DNA of 64,000 bases from positions 62,001-126,000 of the forward strand of contig JALHRD010000003.1 in NCBI GenBank assembly GCA_022841625.1. The letters run 5' to 3'. This DNA is from Xanthobacteraceae bacterium (lineage in GTDB: Bacteria; Pseudomonadota; Alphaproteobacteria; Rhizobiales; Xanthobacteraceae). Positions within the stretch are counted from its first letter, which is position 1, and each line of letters begins with the position of its first letter. Both the position numbers and the translations under genes were made by a program. Below the pieces are notes generated by a model. It was not told the DNA's origin. It saw nothing but the letters and a program-made list of their open reading frames with translations, and searched no databases. Below, piece by piece: positions 25,577-33,095 of this stretch.

Positions 25577-25649
25577 GAACCAAGAGTCTATACGGAACGG
25601 AGTGTCGGGATCGCTGGAACGCTCGCAGAAACTTGAAAGGACCGACCGG

Positions 25650-25667
25650 CCCCCTATCTCTAGGGGG
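25650..25667 (+). promoter_or_regulatory. Perfect hairpin before the two-gene module
   Basis: CCCCCTA-TCTC-TAGGGGG, 7-base stem and 4-base loop, 33 bases before the ATG at 25701. There is no U tract, so it is not a terminator. It lies in the presumed leader of the module and could be an operator half-site pair or an mRNA structure; no further evidence. Confidence 0.4.
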
Positions 25668-25700
25668 TAGGGTCCATACAGCCGCTAGGGGAGGCAGGAA

Positions 25701-26276
25701 ATGACGGAGCAGCTATTCCAAAAATCTTGGCATCCGACCTGGACATTCATGGTTAGGAAGGCGGTCGAAGATGTTGAGAAACTGGACCGCAAAATCTTCT
25801 CGGACCCTGCCCTTGGCGGCCAGCTCGCAAAGGTCGCGGAGAAATACTCGGTGGATGTCGCCCGCCTCGATCCGAAGGGCATAAGTGCCGAGCGGAAGCA
25901 GGAGGAGCAGGAACGAAATGACGGCTGGGGTGGTCGAGCCGTCTTCAAACAGTCCTGGCTCGACGTGACGATCCCATTCTCCGGAGAGGCGGAAACGCTC
26001 CGCGTGGCTCCCTCCCGCTGCACCATTCCGTCACATGGTGCGGCCATTGGAAGAAATTCCCTCGTCATTTCGATCTCGGACGACGACAACGCGGATCGGC
26101 AAGTCACAACTTTTTGCACCCAGGTCAACAGCAACCTCGACGTGCTGCGTGCCGAATACGAGCAAAGCAAACCTAGTCTTGAGCAGGCGATATCCGAGGC
26201 CGCCGAGCGCCGCAAACAGCAGATTGCGGCGGAAGACGCGCGCGATAGCAAGTTGAGTTTCCCTGTGCGGAAGTAA
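25701..26276 (+). CDS. Unknown protein, first gene of tRNA-linked module
   Basis: 191 aa, ATG 25701 after AGGGGAGGCAGG. No signal peptide or membrane segment. N-terminal half is helical (WTFMVRKAVEDVEKLDRKIF), the middle has beta-like stretches around WLDVTIPFSGEAETLRVAPS and NSLVISISDDDNADR, and the C-terminus (from about residue 145) is a long charged helix (VLRAEYEQSKPSLEQAISEA, then EAAERRKQQIAAEDARD) likely to form a coiled coil. I do not recognise a family. It is followed after 12 bases by a second unknown gene and shares its terminator, so the two products probably act together. Confidence 0.7.
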   Translation: MTEQLFQKSWHPTWTFMVRKAVEDVEKLDRKIFSDPALGGQLAKVAEKYSVDVARLDPKGISAERKQEEQERNDGWGGRAVFKQSWLDVTIPFSGEAETLRVAPSRCTIPSHGAAIGRNSLVISISDDDNADRQVTTFCTQVNSNLDVLRAEYEQSKPSLEQAISEAAERRKQQIAAEDARDSKLSFPVRK

Positions 26277-26288
26277 TGGGCGTGCTCG

Positions 26289-27119
26289 ATGGCGGATGAT
26301 AAACCATTAGACGGAGTACCCGAGCTACCCCAAGCAGCTAAAGGTGCTGCGTTGACTCGCGGCATTTTGAACACTGTTGGCGGAGCCATTCCGCTTGCAG
26401 GAGGGTTGCTATCTGCCGTCGCGGGTGCGTGGTCCGAACGCGAACAAGAACGCGTCAACAAATTTATTGAGCACTGGCTACAAATGCTCGCTGCCGAAAT
26501 GCGCGAGAAAGAAAAGACTATTGCTGAGATCATGGCCCGACTGGACATGCGCGATGAGAAGGTGTCAGAGCGCGTGGAGAGTGCTGCCTATCAAAGCATC
26601 CTACGGAAAGCCTTCCGCGACTGGGCGGGCGCGGAGAGCGAGGAAAAGCGGGTATTCATCCGCAACGTCCTGGTCAATGCCGGGGCCTCGACCCTGACTA
26701 GCGACGACGTAATCAAGTTCTTCCTGCAATGGATCAAGGACTATTCCGAGTTTCACTTCGCCGTAGTGGGCGCAATTTACAACAGCGCCGGAATCACGCG
26801 GGGTGAGGTGTGGCGCAAGCTGGGCCGCGCGCCGGTACGGGAGGACTCGGCCGACGCCGATCTATTCCGCCTCCTGTTCCGTGACTTAAGCACGGGCGGC
26901 ATTGTCCGGCAGCATCGCGAAACGGATTATGCGGGTAATTTCTTAACGAAGCGGCGTGCGCCCCCGGCGCCAAAGGGAACGATAAAAGTTATGAAGTCGG
27001 CATTTGACGACAGCGAGCAATACGAGCTGACCGAGTTAGGTGAGCAATTCGTACATTACGCGATGACTAACCTGCCGCCAAAGCTGCAATTCACCATGGG
27101 GGGTGAAACGGTCCAGTAG
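26289..27119 (+). CDS. Unknown protein with glycine-rich amphipathic helix, second gene of module
   Basis: 276 aa. Residues 21-48 form a Gly/Ala-rich hydrophobic helix hairpin (TRGILNTVGGAIPLAGGLLS, then AVAGAWSE) of the kind seen in membrane-inserting or pore-forming proteins. Residues 49-105 are a charged helical region (IEHWLQMLAAEMREKEKTIA, IMARLDMRDEK). Residues 110-150 carry YQSILRKAFRDWAGAESEEK followed by a helical IRNVLVNAG stretch. The C-terminal third looks like a winged-helix fold (EFHFAVVGAIYNSAGITRGE, then DADLFRLLFRDLSTGGIVRQ) ending YELTELGEQFVHYAM. No named family recognised. The combination of a possible membrane effector and a winged-helix-like domain is reminiscent of abortive-infection effectors, by analogy only. 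Confidence 0.72.
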   Translation: MADDKPLDGVPELPQAAKGAALTRGILNTVGGAIPLAGGLLSAVAGAWSEREQERVNKFIEHWLQMLAAEMREKEKTIAEIMARLDMRDEKVSERVESAAYQSILRKAFRDWAGAESEEKRVFIRNVLVNAGASTLTSDDVIKFFLQWIKDYSEFHFAVVGAIYNSAGITRGEVWRKLGRAPVREDSADADLFRLLFRDLSTGGIVRQHRETDYAGNFLTKRRAPPAPKGTIKVMKSAFDDSEQYELTELGEQFVHYAMTNLPPKLQFTMGGETVQ

Positions 27120-27149
27120 TTTGAGCAATTTCCACCATTACGCCGTTGA

Positions 27150-27190
27150 GAGGTGGTCCCGGAAACCGGGACCACCTCTATTTCTATTTC
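27150..27190 (+). terminator. Strong intrinsic terminator of the two-gene module
   Basis: GAGGTGGTCCCGG (27150-27162), loop AAA, CCGGGACCACCTC (27166-27178): a perfect 13-base stem followed by TATTTCTATTTC. It begins 31 bases after the stop of the second module gene and separates the module from the glycosyltransferase downstream. Confidence 0.9.
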
Positions 27191-27573
27191 AATATTACCT
27201 CAAGACGGTCGCACCGAACGTAGCAGCTCGAATTCGAGCCGCGGTAAACACAAATCACAATCTGAATCAATTCATTCAGTTCAACTAGCCGTTCAGGCGA
27301 CGATACGACGTGCATACCGAATCGTAACGTCTCCTGTCGTGCTCGCGACTCTACCGCCATCCAGGCGGTCGCATCCGGGCGCCGTCCAAACCACCACTGG
27401 AATGCAGATTATCTCGTGATTCGGGGCCGCCGCTGTGGTTCGTCAGCGAAATCCGGAGCAAGCGGACGGAATGCCGCAGGCGCTTGAACGACAATCCGTG
27501 CAGTATCGCGATCGCCCGGTCCGGTTGGCGGCTTGTGTCGACCGGGGCCGGGCGGCGAAGTCGGGAGGAGCAA
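27191..27573. other. Gene-free spacer after the module
   Basis: 383 bases, noticeably lower in G+C in the first 100. No open frame has a ribosome site or family resemblance. It should hold the promoter of the glycosyltransferase gene at 27574. I looked here for a second copy of the tRNA-Arg 3' end and found none. Confidence 0.45.
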
Positions 27574-28632
27574 ATGGCGTTCAGGCCAAACTCGTCGATG
27601 CGCGTTCTGATTGCGACCGACACCTGGCATCCGCAGGTCAATGGCGTGGTGCGATCCATCGAACAGATGGTGCTGCATGCCGAGCAGTTTGGCGCGACCA
27701 TCGCCATCATCGAGCCCGGCCAGTTCCGCAGCCTGTCGCTGCCGACCTATCCCGAAATTCGTCTGGGGCTGGCGCGACCGGCGGTCATTGCACGGCGAAT
27801 TGCCGCGTTTCGTCCCACGCATATCCATATCGCCACCGAAGGTCCGATCGGTTTTGCAAGCCGCTGGGTATGCCTACGGCACGGCTTCCCCTATTCGACC
27901 AGCTACCACACCCGCTTTCCGGAATATGTTTCGGCGCGGCTGCCGATTCCGGAAAGCTGGGTCTACCGCCTGCTGCTGCGGTTCCACAACGCCGCGGGCG
28001 CAATGATGGTCGCCACCGCGGCGCTGCGCACCGAGCTGGACCAGCGCGGGTTCAAGAATATCAGGCTGTGGTCGCGCGGCGTGGACGGAACCGTCTTCAA
28101 TCCCCACAAGCGCGGCGTGCTGGATGCGGAACGGCCGATCACCTTGTATGTAGGACGGCTGGCCGTGGAAAAGGACCTTCCGGCATTTCTCTCGCTCGAT
28201 CTTCCGGGCACCAAATTCGTGGTTGGCGATGGCCCCGCCCGGCAAGCGCTGGAACGCCGGTTTCCGCAAGCCCGATTTCTGGGGGTTCTGGAAGGGGAGC
28301 GTCTGGCCCAGGTCTATGCATCCGCCGACCTGTTCGTGTTCCCAAGCCGCACCGATACCTTCGGCATGGTGCTGCTGGAAGCGCTGGCCTCCGGTCTTCC
28401 GATTGCCGCCTTTCCGGTTGCCGGCCCACGGGATGTGCTGACCGATTCAGGCTGCGGGATCCTCGACAACGATCTGCGCATGGCCGCTCTGCGGGCACTT
28501 GAAATTCCGCGGGCGCGCTGCCGCGTCTTCGCCGAGAGGTTCAGATGGCAGGAGAGCGCCCGGGAGTTCTTTGAAGGCGTTCTCGCCGCCAACGGGTCGC
28601 GCAGCATCGACCCGGCGTCGCTGGCGCGGTGA
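27574..28632 (+). CDS. GT4-family glycosyltransferase
   Basis: 352 aa, ATG 27574 after GGGAGGAG. GT-B fold: N-terminal domain opens MRVLIATDTWHPQVNGVVRS, the classic GT4 acceptor-side start with the G-V loop; THIHIATEGPIGFASR and YHTRFPEYVSARLP follow; the C-terminal nucleotide-sugar domain has TLYVGRLAVEKDL, ASADLFVFPSRTDTFGMVLL and EALASGLP with the E-x7-E motif. The N-terminal signature is closest to GDP-mannose or UDP-sugar transferases acting on lipids (MgtA/SqdX-like). Probable role in glycolipid or exopolysaccharide synthesis. Single gene. Confidence 0.85.
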   Translation: MAFRPNSSMRVLIATDTWHPQVNGVVRSIEQMVLHAEQFGATIAIIEPGQFRSLSLPTYPEIRLGLARPAVIARRIAAFRPTHIHIATEGPIGFASRWVCLRHGFPYSTSYHTRFPEYVSARLPIPESWVYRLLLRFHNAAGAMMVATAALRTELDQRGFKNIRLWSRGVDGTVFNPHKRGVLDAERPITLYVGRLAVEKDLPAFLSLDLPGTKFVVGDGPARQALERRFPQARFLGVLEGERLAQVYASADLFVFPSRTDTFGMVLLEALASGLPIAAFPVAGPRDVLTDSGCGILDNDLRMAALRALEIPRARCRVFAERFRWQESAREFFEGVLAANGSRSIDPASLAR

Positions 28633-28678
28633 TCGACGGAATTCCGATTGGGTGCCCGTTAACCCCATCTACGCGCTA

Positions 28679-28894
28679 TTACGCCTCCACATACTCCGCA
28701 ATGCTTGTTGGCTGCGGTATTGGCAGCCCGTCGGACTTCAAGCCTTCGATATGAAACCGGATCGCATCGCGAATTTCCAGCTCGACCGCAGCAACGGTGT
28801 TGCCGGTTGCGACGCAGCCAGGCAGGTCGGGCACATAGGCGGAATAGTTTTCGTTCGCCTTTTCGATCACGACTGCGTAGCGCATTGGTTTCAC
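28679..28894 (-). CDS. hicB: HicB-family antitoxin
   Basis: 71 aa from GTG 28894, which overlaps the hicA stop (GTGA); ATG 28885 is an alternative. The partial RNase H-like HicB fold is clear: MRYAVVIEKANENYSAYVPD, LPGCVATGNTVAAVELEIRD and the AIRFHIEGLKSDGLPIPQPT segment. It lacks the extra C-terminal HTH seen in longer HicB proteins, so DNA binding must be intrinsic or absent. The antitoxin is intact while its toxin gene is frameshifted, a common end state of decaying toxin-antitoxin loci. Confidence 0.9.
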   Translation of the reverse strand: MKPMRYAVVIEKANENYSAYVPDLPGCVATGNTVAAVELEIRDAIRFHIEGLKSDGLPIPQPTSIAEYVEA

Positions 28895-29078
28895 TCTTTC
28901 AGGCCGGCCTGTTTCAAAATGCTGTTAAGCGTCCCGGGCGCCAGATCGTCCGATGGCTTGCCTGCGATCGTTACCGTCCAGGCTTTAACGGGTGCCTAGA
29001 TTGACGGTGGCTGCCGCGTGTGGCGACCGGCAACCAACCATCATCCTCGATCAGCCGTATCGCTTCACGGACCTTCAT
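28891..29078 (-). pseudogene. hicA: hicA toxin gene with a one-base deletion
   Basis: From ATG 29078 the minus strand reads KVREAIRLIEDDGW, then LPVATRGSHRQSRHPLKPGR and hits TAA at 28973-28971. In the next frame the protein continues exactly as expected, VTIAGKPSDDLAPGTLNSIL then KQAGLKE, to TGA at 28893-28891. Adding one G before TAACG restores a complete HicA of about 62 aa, including the catalytic His in GSHRQ. So the gene is a recent frameshift, unless the base is a sequencing error. HicA cleaves mRNA on ribosomes when active. Confidence 0.9.
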
Positions 29079-29217
29079 TTTCCATGCCGCCTGGAGCACA
29101 ACTTAGACACTCAGCGGCAGTGCGGCAACGGACTCGCGCCACAGCGCACCAATCAGGCCGGCAGTTTACGCTGACGCCAATCGGGGCACCGTCGATCCCA
29201 TTACCGCATTGCGTTGG

Positions 29218-29658
29218 TCATCGACCGATCCGGCCCGATTCCGCGACTTCCTCGGCATCGCCGGTCTCGCGGTGCACTTCCTCGCGAATGACCTTCTCGG
29301 TGATTTCAGCCAGATAGGCCGTCAAGGCGGCGCTCAGCTCTTGGAATTCCGGCCACAACACCTGCTCCATGAAGCTCTTCGGCGCCATGATCAAAATGCT
29401 TTGACGGTGCATCCGCGGATGGCGGTAGGGTCGCAGGCCGTAGCGCCGGCAGAGTGCGACGAACAACTGCCGGGACCAGACATCGGGAATCGAGAATTTC
29501 AACGCGATGGATTTTTCCTGGCCTGCGGTCTGGCCGAGCCGCTGGCGGATACGTTCCGCGGCCGCGCCGGCGGCGGCTTTCTCGCCCGGTGTTGCCGCGC
29601 CCGCAAACAGCGCCTCGATCTTGCGCAGCTTGTCGCGAAGTATCTCATCGGGGGTCAT
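29218..29658 (-). CDS. Conserved hypothetical protein, DUF2786-like N-terminus
   Basis: 146 aa from ATG 29658. The N-terminal helix ILRDKLRKIEALFAGAATPG, followed by EKAAAGAAAERIRQRLGQ, resembles the DUF2786/DUF7168-type helical repeat. The second half has KFSIPDVWSRQLFVALCRRY with GLRPYRHPRMHRQSILIMAP and the final charged helix EITEKVIREEVHRETGDAEE. The pattern of two strands and helices with conserved aromatic and Arg residues recurs in Rhizobiales hypothetical proteins. No function. An upstream TTG at 29688 would add ten residues. Confidence 0.7.
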   Translation of the reverse strand: MTPDEILRDKLRKIEALFAGAATPGEKAAAGAAAERIRQRLGQTAGQEKSIALKFSIPDVWSRQLFVALCRRYGLRPYRHPRMHRQSILIMAPKSFMEQVLWPEFQELSAALTAYLAEITEKVIREEVHRETGDAEEVAESGRIGR

Positions 29659-30299
29659 GGGTTGGCTCGTCGACGCGGCGACGCCCAAGCGGCTCGTTCG
29701 ATCATCGTAACGTCCCCCGCATTGCGCTCATCGGTTTGAGTTTTCGGGCCATTTGCCGCCCGTCGCCGCCGTCCACCCATAGCAGTTCGCTCAATGCCAC
29801 GCCGGCCCATCGGCCTTGGTCGCCCCGGGGCCGTTACGTTTTTTTGTGGACACAGCGCGCGGTGCCGGTTAGCCGCGCCGCATCGGCGTTTCTTGCGTAT
29901 TTGTGATGCGCGCTGCGGACCCCTATCAACATTGTCGTTGTCGCTGTGTCCACATTGGCGGACGCATTTCATTGACTCACCACATTGTCATGCAAAGGTC
30001 TGCGCGTACCCTATGCATCTTACGGCGCTTGCTCCCCGCGCTGTGCGTGAGCAGCAAGAACATGCGCCACGCTTGGAGGATTATCGCTCGCGCGATCGTT
30101 ATCGCTCGCGAGGCCGATAAGACATGCTTGGAATTCGCGAGAGATTCAAATGTTCAAGACGTCATCGCGCCGCGCATTCACAAACAATCCCCGGCCTGCC
30201 GGTTGCGCGGCGGCCGGCGTCGCCTCGCCGTGCGGGCACTGGCGGGTACCGGGCGGCCGCGGTTTGGGGTGGTGGCGCGCGCAATGCGCAAAAAAATCG
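29659..30299. other. Gene-poor stretch with a 12-base inverted repeat
   Basis: About 640 bases without a credible gene; open frames here have atypical Arg/Cys/His-rich composition. The only structure seen is GTGGACACAGCG (29846-29857) and its perfect complement CGCTGTGTCCAC (29942-29953), 84 bases apart. The stretch may be decayed coding DNA from the nearby hicAB islet. Confidence 0.45.
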
Positions 30300-30470
30300 G
30301 TAAGACTGTAAGATCGATGAACCAAGTCTTTGTAGCGACAAATAAATTCCGGATTTTTCGATCTTACAGCAGCTGTAAGATGGTGTAAGATAAGTCGCCC
30401 AAGTCCTTGGAGAAGCAATGATTTTCGGCTTGTCGCGCGATTGCTGTAAGACTGTAAGATTACGCAAGAT
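30300..30470 (+). promoter_or_regulatory. Cluster of GTAAGA(T/C) boxes and a palindrome at a Bug gene
   Basis: GTAAGAC/T heptamers occur at 30300, 30308, 30375, 30385, 30446 and 30454, with ATCTTAC at 30361 on the other strand and a GCAAGAT variant at 30464. The 15-mer GTAAGACTGTAAGAT is present twice (30300-30314, 30446-30460), with box spacing 8, and two other pairs are 10 apart. ATCTTACAGC (30361-30370) and GCTGTAAGAT (30372-30381) make a perfect palindrome around one central base. Half of the array lies before and half after the start codon at 30418. Such a layout suggests a multi-site operator. Confidence 0.6.
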
Positions 30471-31512
30471 CGCGCCGTCGCCGGTCGCTTTCGCCGGGAT
30501 CGGTGTGCTTGCCAGCGCCATTGCCACCGCCATTGCCACGGCCAATCCCGCCGCCGCGCAGGACGCTGCCGCCTTCTATGCCGGGCAAACCATCCGCATG
30601 ATCATCGGCTATCCGACCGGCGGCTCGAACGACATCTATGCCCGCATCGTTGCGCAGCATATCGGCCGGCACATCCCGGGTTCGCCGCGCGTCATCGCCG
30701 TGAACATGCCGGGCGCCGGCAGCATGCTGGCCGCCAATCATCTTTATGCGGTGGCGCCGCGCGACGGCAGCGTGATCGCTTCGGTGTCGCAGGGCATTCC
30801 GCTGCAAGGCAAGCTCAATTATCCGGAGGCGCGCTACGAAGCCGGCAAGTTCAACTGGCTTGGCCGCATGGCGCAATCGACCAGCGTCACCATGGTCTGG
30901 CACACCGCCAAGGCCAGAACCTTCGAGGATGCGTTGCGCAGCGAAATAACGCTTAGCGCCACCGGCGCGGGCTCGACGGTGACGATCTACCCCCAGGTGA
31001 TGAACGAATTGCTCAAGACCCGCTTCAAGCTGATCATGGGTTACAAAGGTTCCGGCGAAGCCATGTTGGCGATGCAGCGCGGCGAGGTCGAGGGTCATTC
31101 CACCACCTGGGAGGCGGTGAAGGCGGTGCATCCGGATTGGCTGCCGCAGGGACAGATGCGGGTCTTGGTGCAGCACGCCATCCATCGCCACAGTGAGTTG
31201 CCGGACGTGCCGACTTCGGTCGAACTGGCGCGCGATCCCGACGCGCGGGCGGTCATGCGCGTCATCATGGGCGCCAACGAAGTCGGCAAATCCTATTTCA
31301 CCGCGCCCGGCGTGCCGGCAGAGCGGGTTGCGGCGCTGCGGCGTGCCTTCGATGCGACCATGAAAGACCTAGCCTTTGTCGAGGCGGTCAAGAAAATCCG
31401 CGGCGAGGTTGGAGCCTTGACCGGCGAGGAGGTGCAGGCGCTGATCGGCGAGCTTGATACGCTGCCGCAAACGCTGTTCGATCGGGTCAAATCGATTTAC
31501 AACGAACGCTGA
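30418..31512 (+). CDS. Bug-like receptor, divergent branch
   Basis: 364 aa from ATG 30418 after TTGGAGAAG. The leader is long (about 48 residues) and its first part (MIFGLSRDCCKTVRLRKIAP) is encoded by the GTAAGA repeats; the hydrophobic core (VAFAGIGVLASAIATAIATA) and AAAQ cleavage follow. Mature opening DAAAFYAGQTIRMIIGYPTG, then AQHIGRHIPGSPRVIAVNMP and YKGSGEAMLAMQRGEVEG. An internal start could give a shorter leader, but 30418 has the only good ribosome site. It precedes the MetE-like gene by 23 bases and may be co-transcribed with it. Confidence 0.87.
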   Translation: MIFGLSRDCCKTVRLRKIAPSPVAFAGIGVLASAIATAIATANPAAAQDAAAFYAGQTIRMIIGYPTGGSNDIYARIVAQHIGRHIPGSPRVIAVNMPGAGSMLAANHLYAVAPRDGSVIASVSQGIPLQGKLNYPEARYEAGKFNWLGRMAQSTSVTMVWHTAKARTFEDALRSEITLSATGAGSTVTIYPQVMNELLKTRFKLIMGYKGSGEAMLAMQRGEVEGHSTTWEAVKAVHPDWLPQGQMRVLVQHAIHRHSELPDVPTSVELARDPDARAVMRVIMGANEVGKSYFTAPGVPAERVAALRRAFDATMKDLAFVEAVKKIRGEVGALTGEEVQALIGELDTLPQTLFDRVKSIYNER

Positions 31513-31535
31513 AACCCTTTCGAACAGGAAGTGCA

Positions 31536-32552
31536 ATGGCTCTGAAATTTCCGCCGCTCGCCACCACCCATGTCGGCAGCATGCCGCGGCCGCGCTGGAT
31601 GGGCGACACCGAGCGTAACCGCGTGACCTTCCGGCTCGACGGCGAGCGGTTGGCGGAGGCGCAGGACGATGCCACCATTGTGACCTTGCGTGAGCAGGAG
31701 GCGCTGGGCATCGACATTGTCACCGATGGCGAGCAACGGCGCGAAGGCTTCATCTTTCACATGTGCCGCACGTGGGATGGCATCGATCTGGTCAATCAGG
31801 TGCAGAAGGAAGTCTACCGCCGGCGCAACAATCCGCGCATGGTGCCGCGCATCATCGGCAAACTCAAACGCCGCGCCGCGGCGACGGTGGCGGATGTTGC
31901 ATTTGCCAAGACCTATACCGACCGGCCGGTGAAGATGGCGCTGGCCGGTCCGATGACGGTGATCGATAGCGCGCTCAACGAGGCCTATGCCGACGAAGGC
32001 GAACTGGCGATGGACATCGCGGCGGCGGTGAATGCCGAACTGCTCGATCTGCAGGCCGCGGGCTGCGACCTGCTCCAGCTCGATGAACCGGCGATGACCC
32101 GCTATCATGAAAAGGTCTTCGACTATGGCGCCGCCGCGCTCGACCGCTGCCTGCGAGGCGTAACGGTGCCGGTGATCGTGCATCTTTGCTATGGCTATCC
32201 CGGCGGCGCCGCGCTGCAACATCAGTACACCTATCCCGAATTGCTCGACCGGCTGATGGAGACGAAGATCTCGGGCTTCACAGTGGAGTTTGGGCGCAGC
32301 AGCTACGATCCGGCGATCTTGAAACCCTATCGCGAGCGGCTGTTCATGTTTGGCTGTATCGATCCTGGCAACACGCCGACGCCGACCGTCGACGACGTCA
32401 AGCGGCGGGTCGCGGGCGCGCTCGACTATCTCGATCCGGCGAAGGTGATGCTGTCGCCCGATTGCGGATTGATGACTATCGGCCGCGACCTCGCCCGCGC
32501 CAAGCTCACGGTCATGGTCGCGGCGGCGCGCGAACTGCGGAAAAGAGTCTAG
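31536..32552 (+). CDS. MetE C-terminal-like methyltransferase
   Basis: 338 aa, only the C-terminal (catalytic) barrel of cobalamin-independent methionine synthase. ATG 31536 after ACAGGAAG. Features: LATTHVGSMPRP opening, GIDIVTDGEQRREGFI, the zinc ligands in VIVHLCYGYPG (His and Cys), GFTVEFGRS (Glu) and MLSPDCGLMTI (Cys). Short proteins of this kind lack the N-terminal folate-binding barrel; some serve as core methionine synthases, others demethylate or act on other thiols. The link to a Bug receptor 23 bases upstream suggests use of an imported compound rather than methionine synthesis. Confidence 0.85.
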   Translation: MALKFPPLATTHVGSMPRPRWMGDTERNRVTFRLDGERLAEAQDDATIVTLREQEALGIDIVTDGEQRREGFIFHMCRTWDGIDLVNQVQKEVYRRRNNPRMVPRIIGKLKRRAAATVADVAFAKTYTDRPVKMALAGPMTVIDSALNEAYADEGELAMDIAAAVNAELLDLQAAGCDLLQLDEPAMTRYHEKVFDYGAAALDRCLRGVTVPVIVHLCYGYPGGAALQHQYTYPELLDRLMETKISGFTVEFGRSSYDPAILKPYRERLFMFGCIDPGNTPTPTVDDVKRRVAGALDYLDPAKVMLSPDCGLMTIGRDLARAKLTVMVAAARELRKRV

Positions 32553-32645
32553 ACCATGATCCGATTCGATTGAATCGGATCATGGTCTGACTTTGTTGCT
32601 ATTGCTTGCGCACGATCTTTTCCGAAAACCGCTTCCCACTTTTCG
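32551..32645. repeat. Hairpin plus intergenic repeat family B, copy 2
   Basis: AGACCATGATCCGATT (32551-32566) and its perfect complement (32573-32588) form a 16-base stem with a 6-base loop, starting at the stop of the MetE-like gene. It is followed at 32614-32645 by an inverted copy of the 32-base repeat at 11138-11169 (about two mismatches). The hairpin has no U tract but may protect or end the Bug/MetE-like message. The two gene ends here converge. Confidence 0.75.
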
Positions 32646-32657
32646 AGATCTAGCTCA

Positions 32658-33095
32658 CTACTCGTCCGGGCAGGGGTCGACCATGGTCCACAAATCGGGG
32701 CCGCTGCGCACCCGCTTCATTTCCGTGGTGAGGCCGCCATTGCGGTTGATCCAGGTCTTAACCGACGGCGGATAATAGGACATCAGGTCGGCGGTGCCGG
32801 CATTGCTGGTGACCTTGATGCCCAGCGTATAGGCCTGGTCGTAATAGGCGGCATGGAATCCGAGGCTCGCCCGCGGGGTCACGCAAATCCGGTTCGGCGG
32901 CAGAATGCCGAGCACCAAAGTGCAGGCCGAATTGCAGATGCCGTCGATGACGACCCGGTCGCCGCGATCGCGGAGCTTGGCGTATTTGGTCTTGTATTGC
33001 TCGACCAGGCCGCCGAAGTCGCGTGTAATGCGGTAGTCCGCTGCCTGGGCGGGAACGCTCGCCAGCATCAACAGGGCTGCCACGAGAAGCGGCAC
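32658..33095 (-). CDS. Exported ClpP/crotonase-like protein (COG3904 type)
   Basis: 145 aa from GTG 33095, preceded by AGAGGA. Short signal peptide (cleavage near AQAAD, residue 19). The segment RVVIDGICNSACTLVLGILP, followed by ASLGFHAAYY, matches predicted periplasmic ClpP-superfamily proteins, where the Ser of NSAC would be the nucleophile and the later His (GFHAA) part of the active site. The chain is shorter than SppA/ClpP enzymes, so activity is uncertain. Function unknown; exported. Confidence 0.75.
   Translation of the reverse strand: MPLLVAALLMLASVPAQAADYRITRDFGGLVEQYKTKYAKLRDRGDRVVIDGICNSACTLVLGILPPNRICVTPRASLGFHAAYYDQAYTLGIKVTSNAGTADLMSYYPPSVKTWINRNGGLTTEMKRVRSGPDLWTMVDPCPDE

Noticed and set aside
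25084-27573. Integration site with duplicated tRNA-Arg 3' end
   Set aside because: I compared the last 25 bases of the tRNA with the DNA up to the glycosyltransferase gene and saw no second copy and no integrase, so an att site is not claimed.
29903-30388. 161-codon frame in the gene-poor stretch
   Set aside because: Cys/His/Arg-rich sequence without a ribosome site or family, running through the GTAAGA boxes; likely chance.
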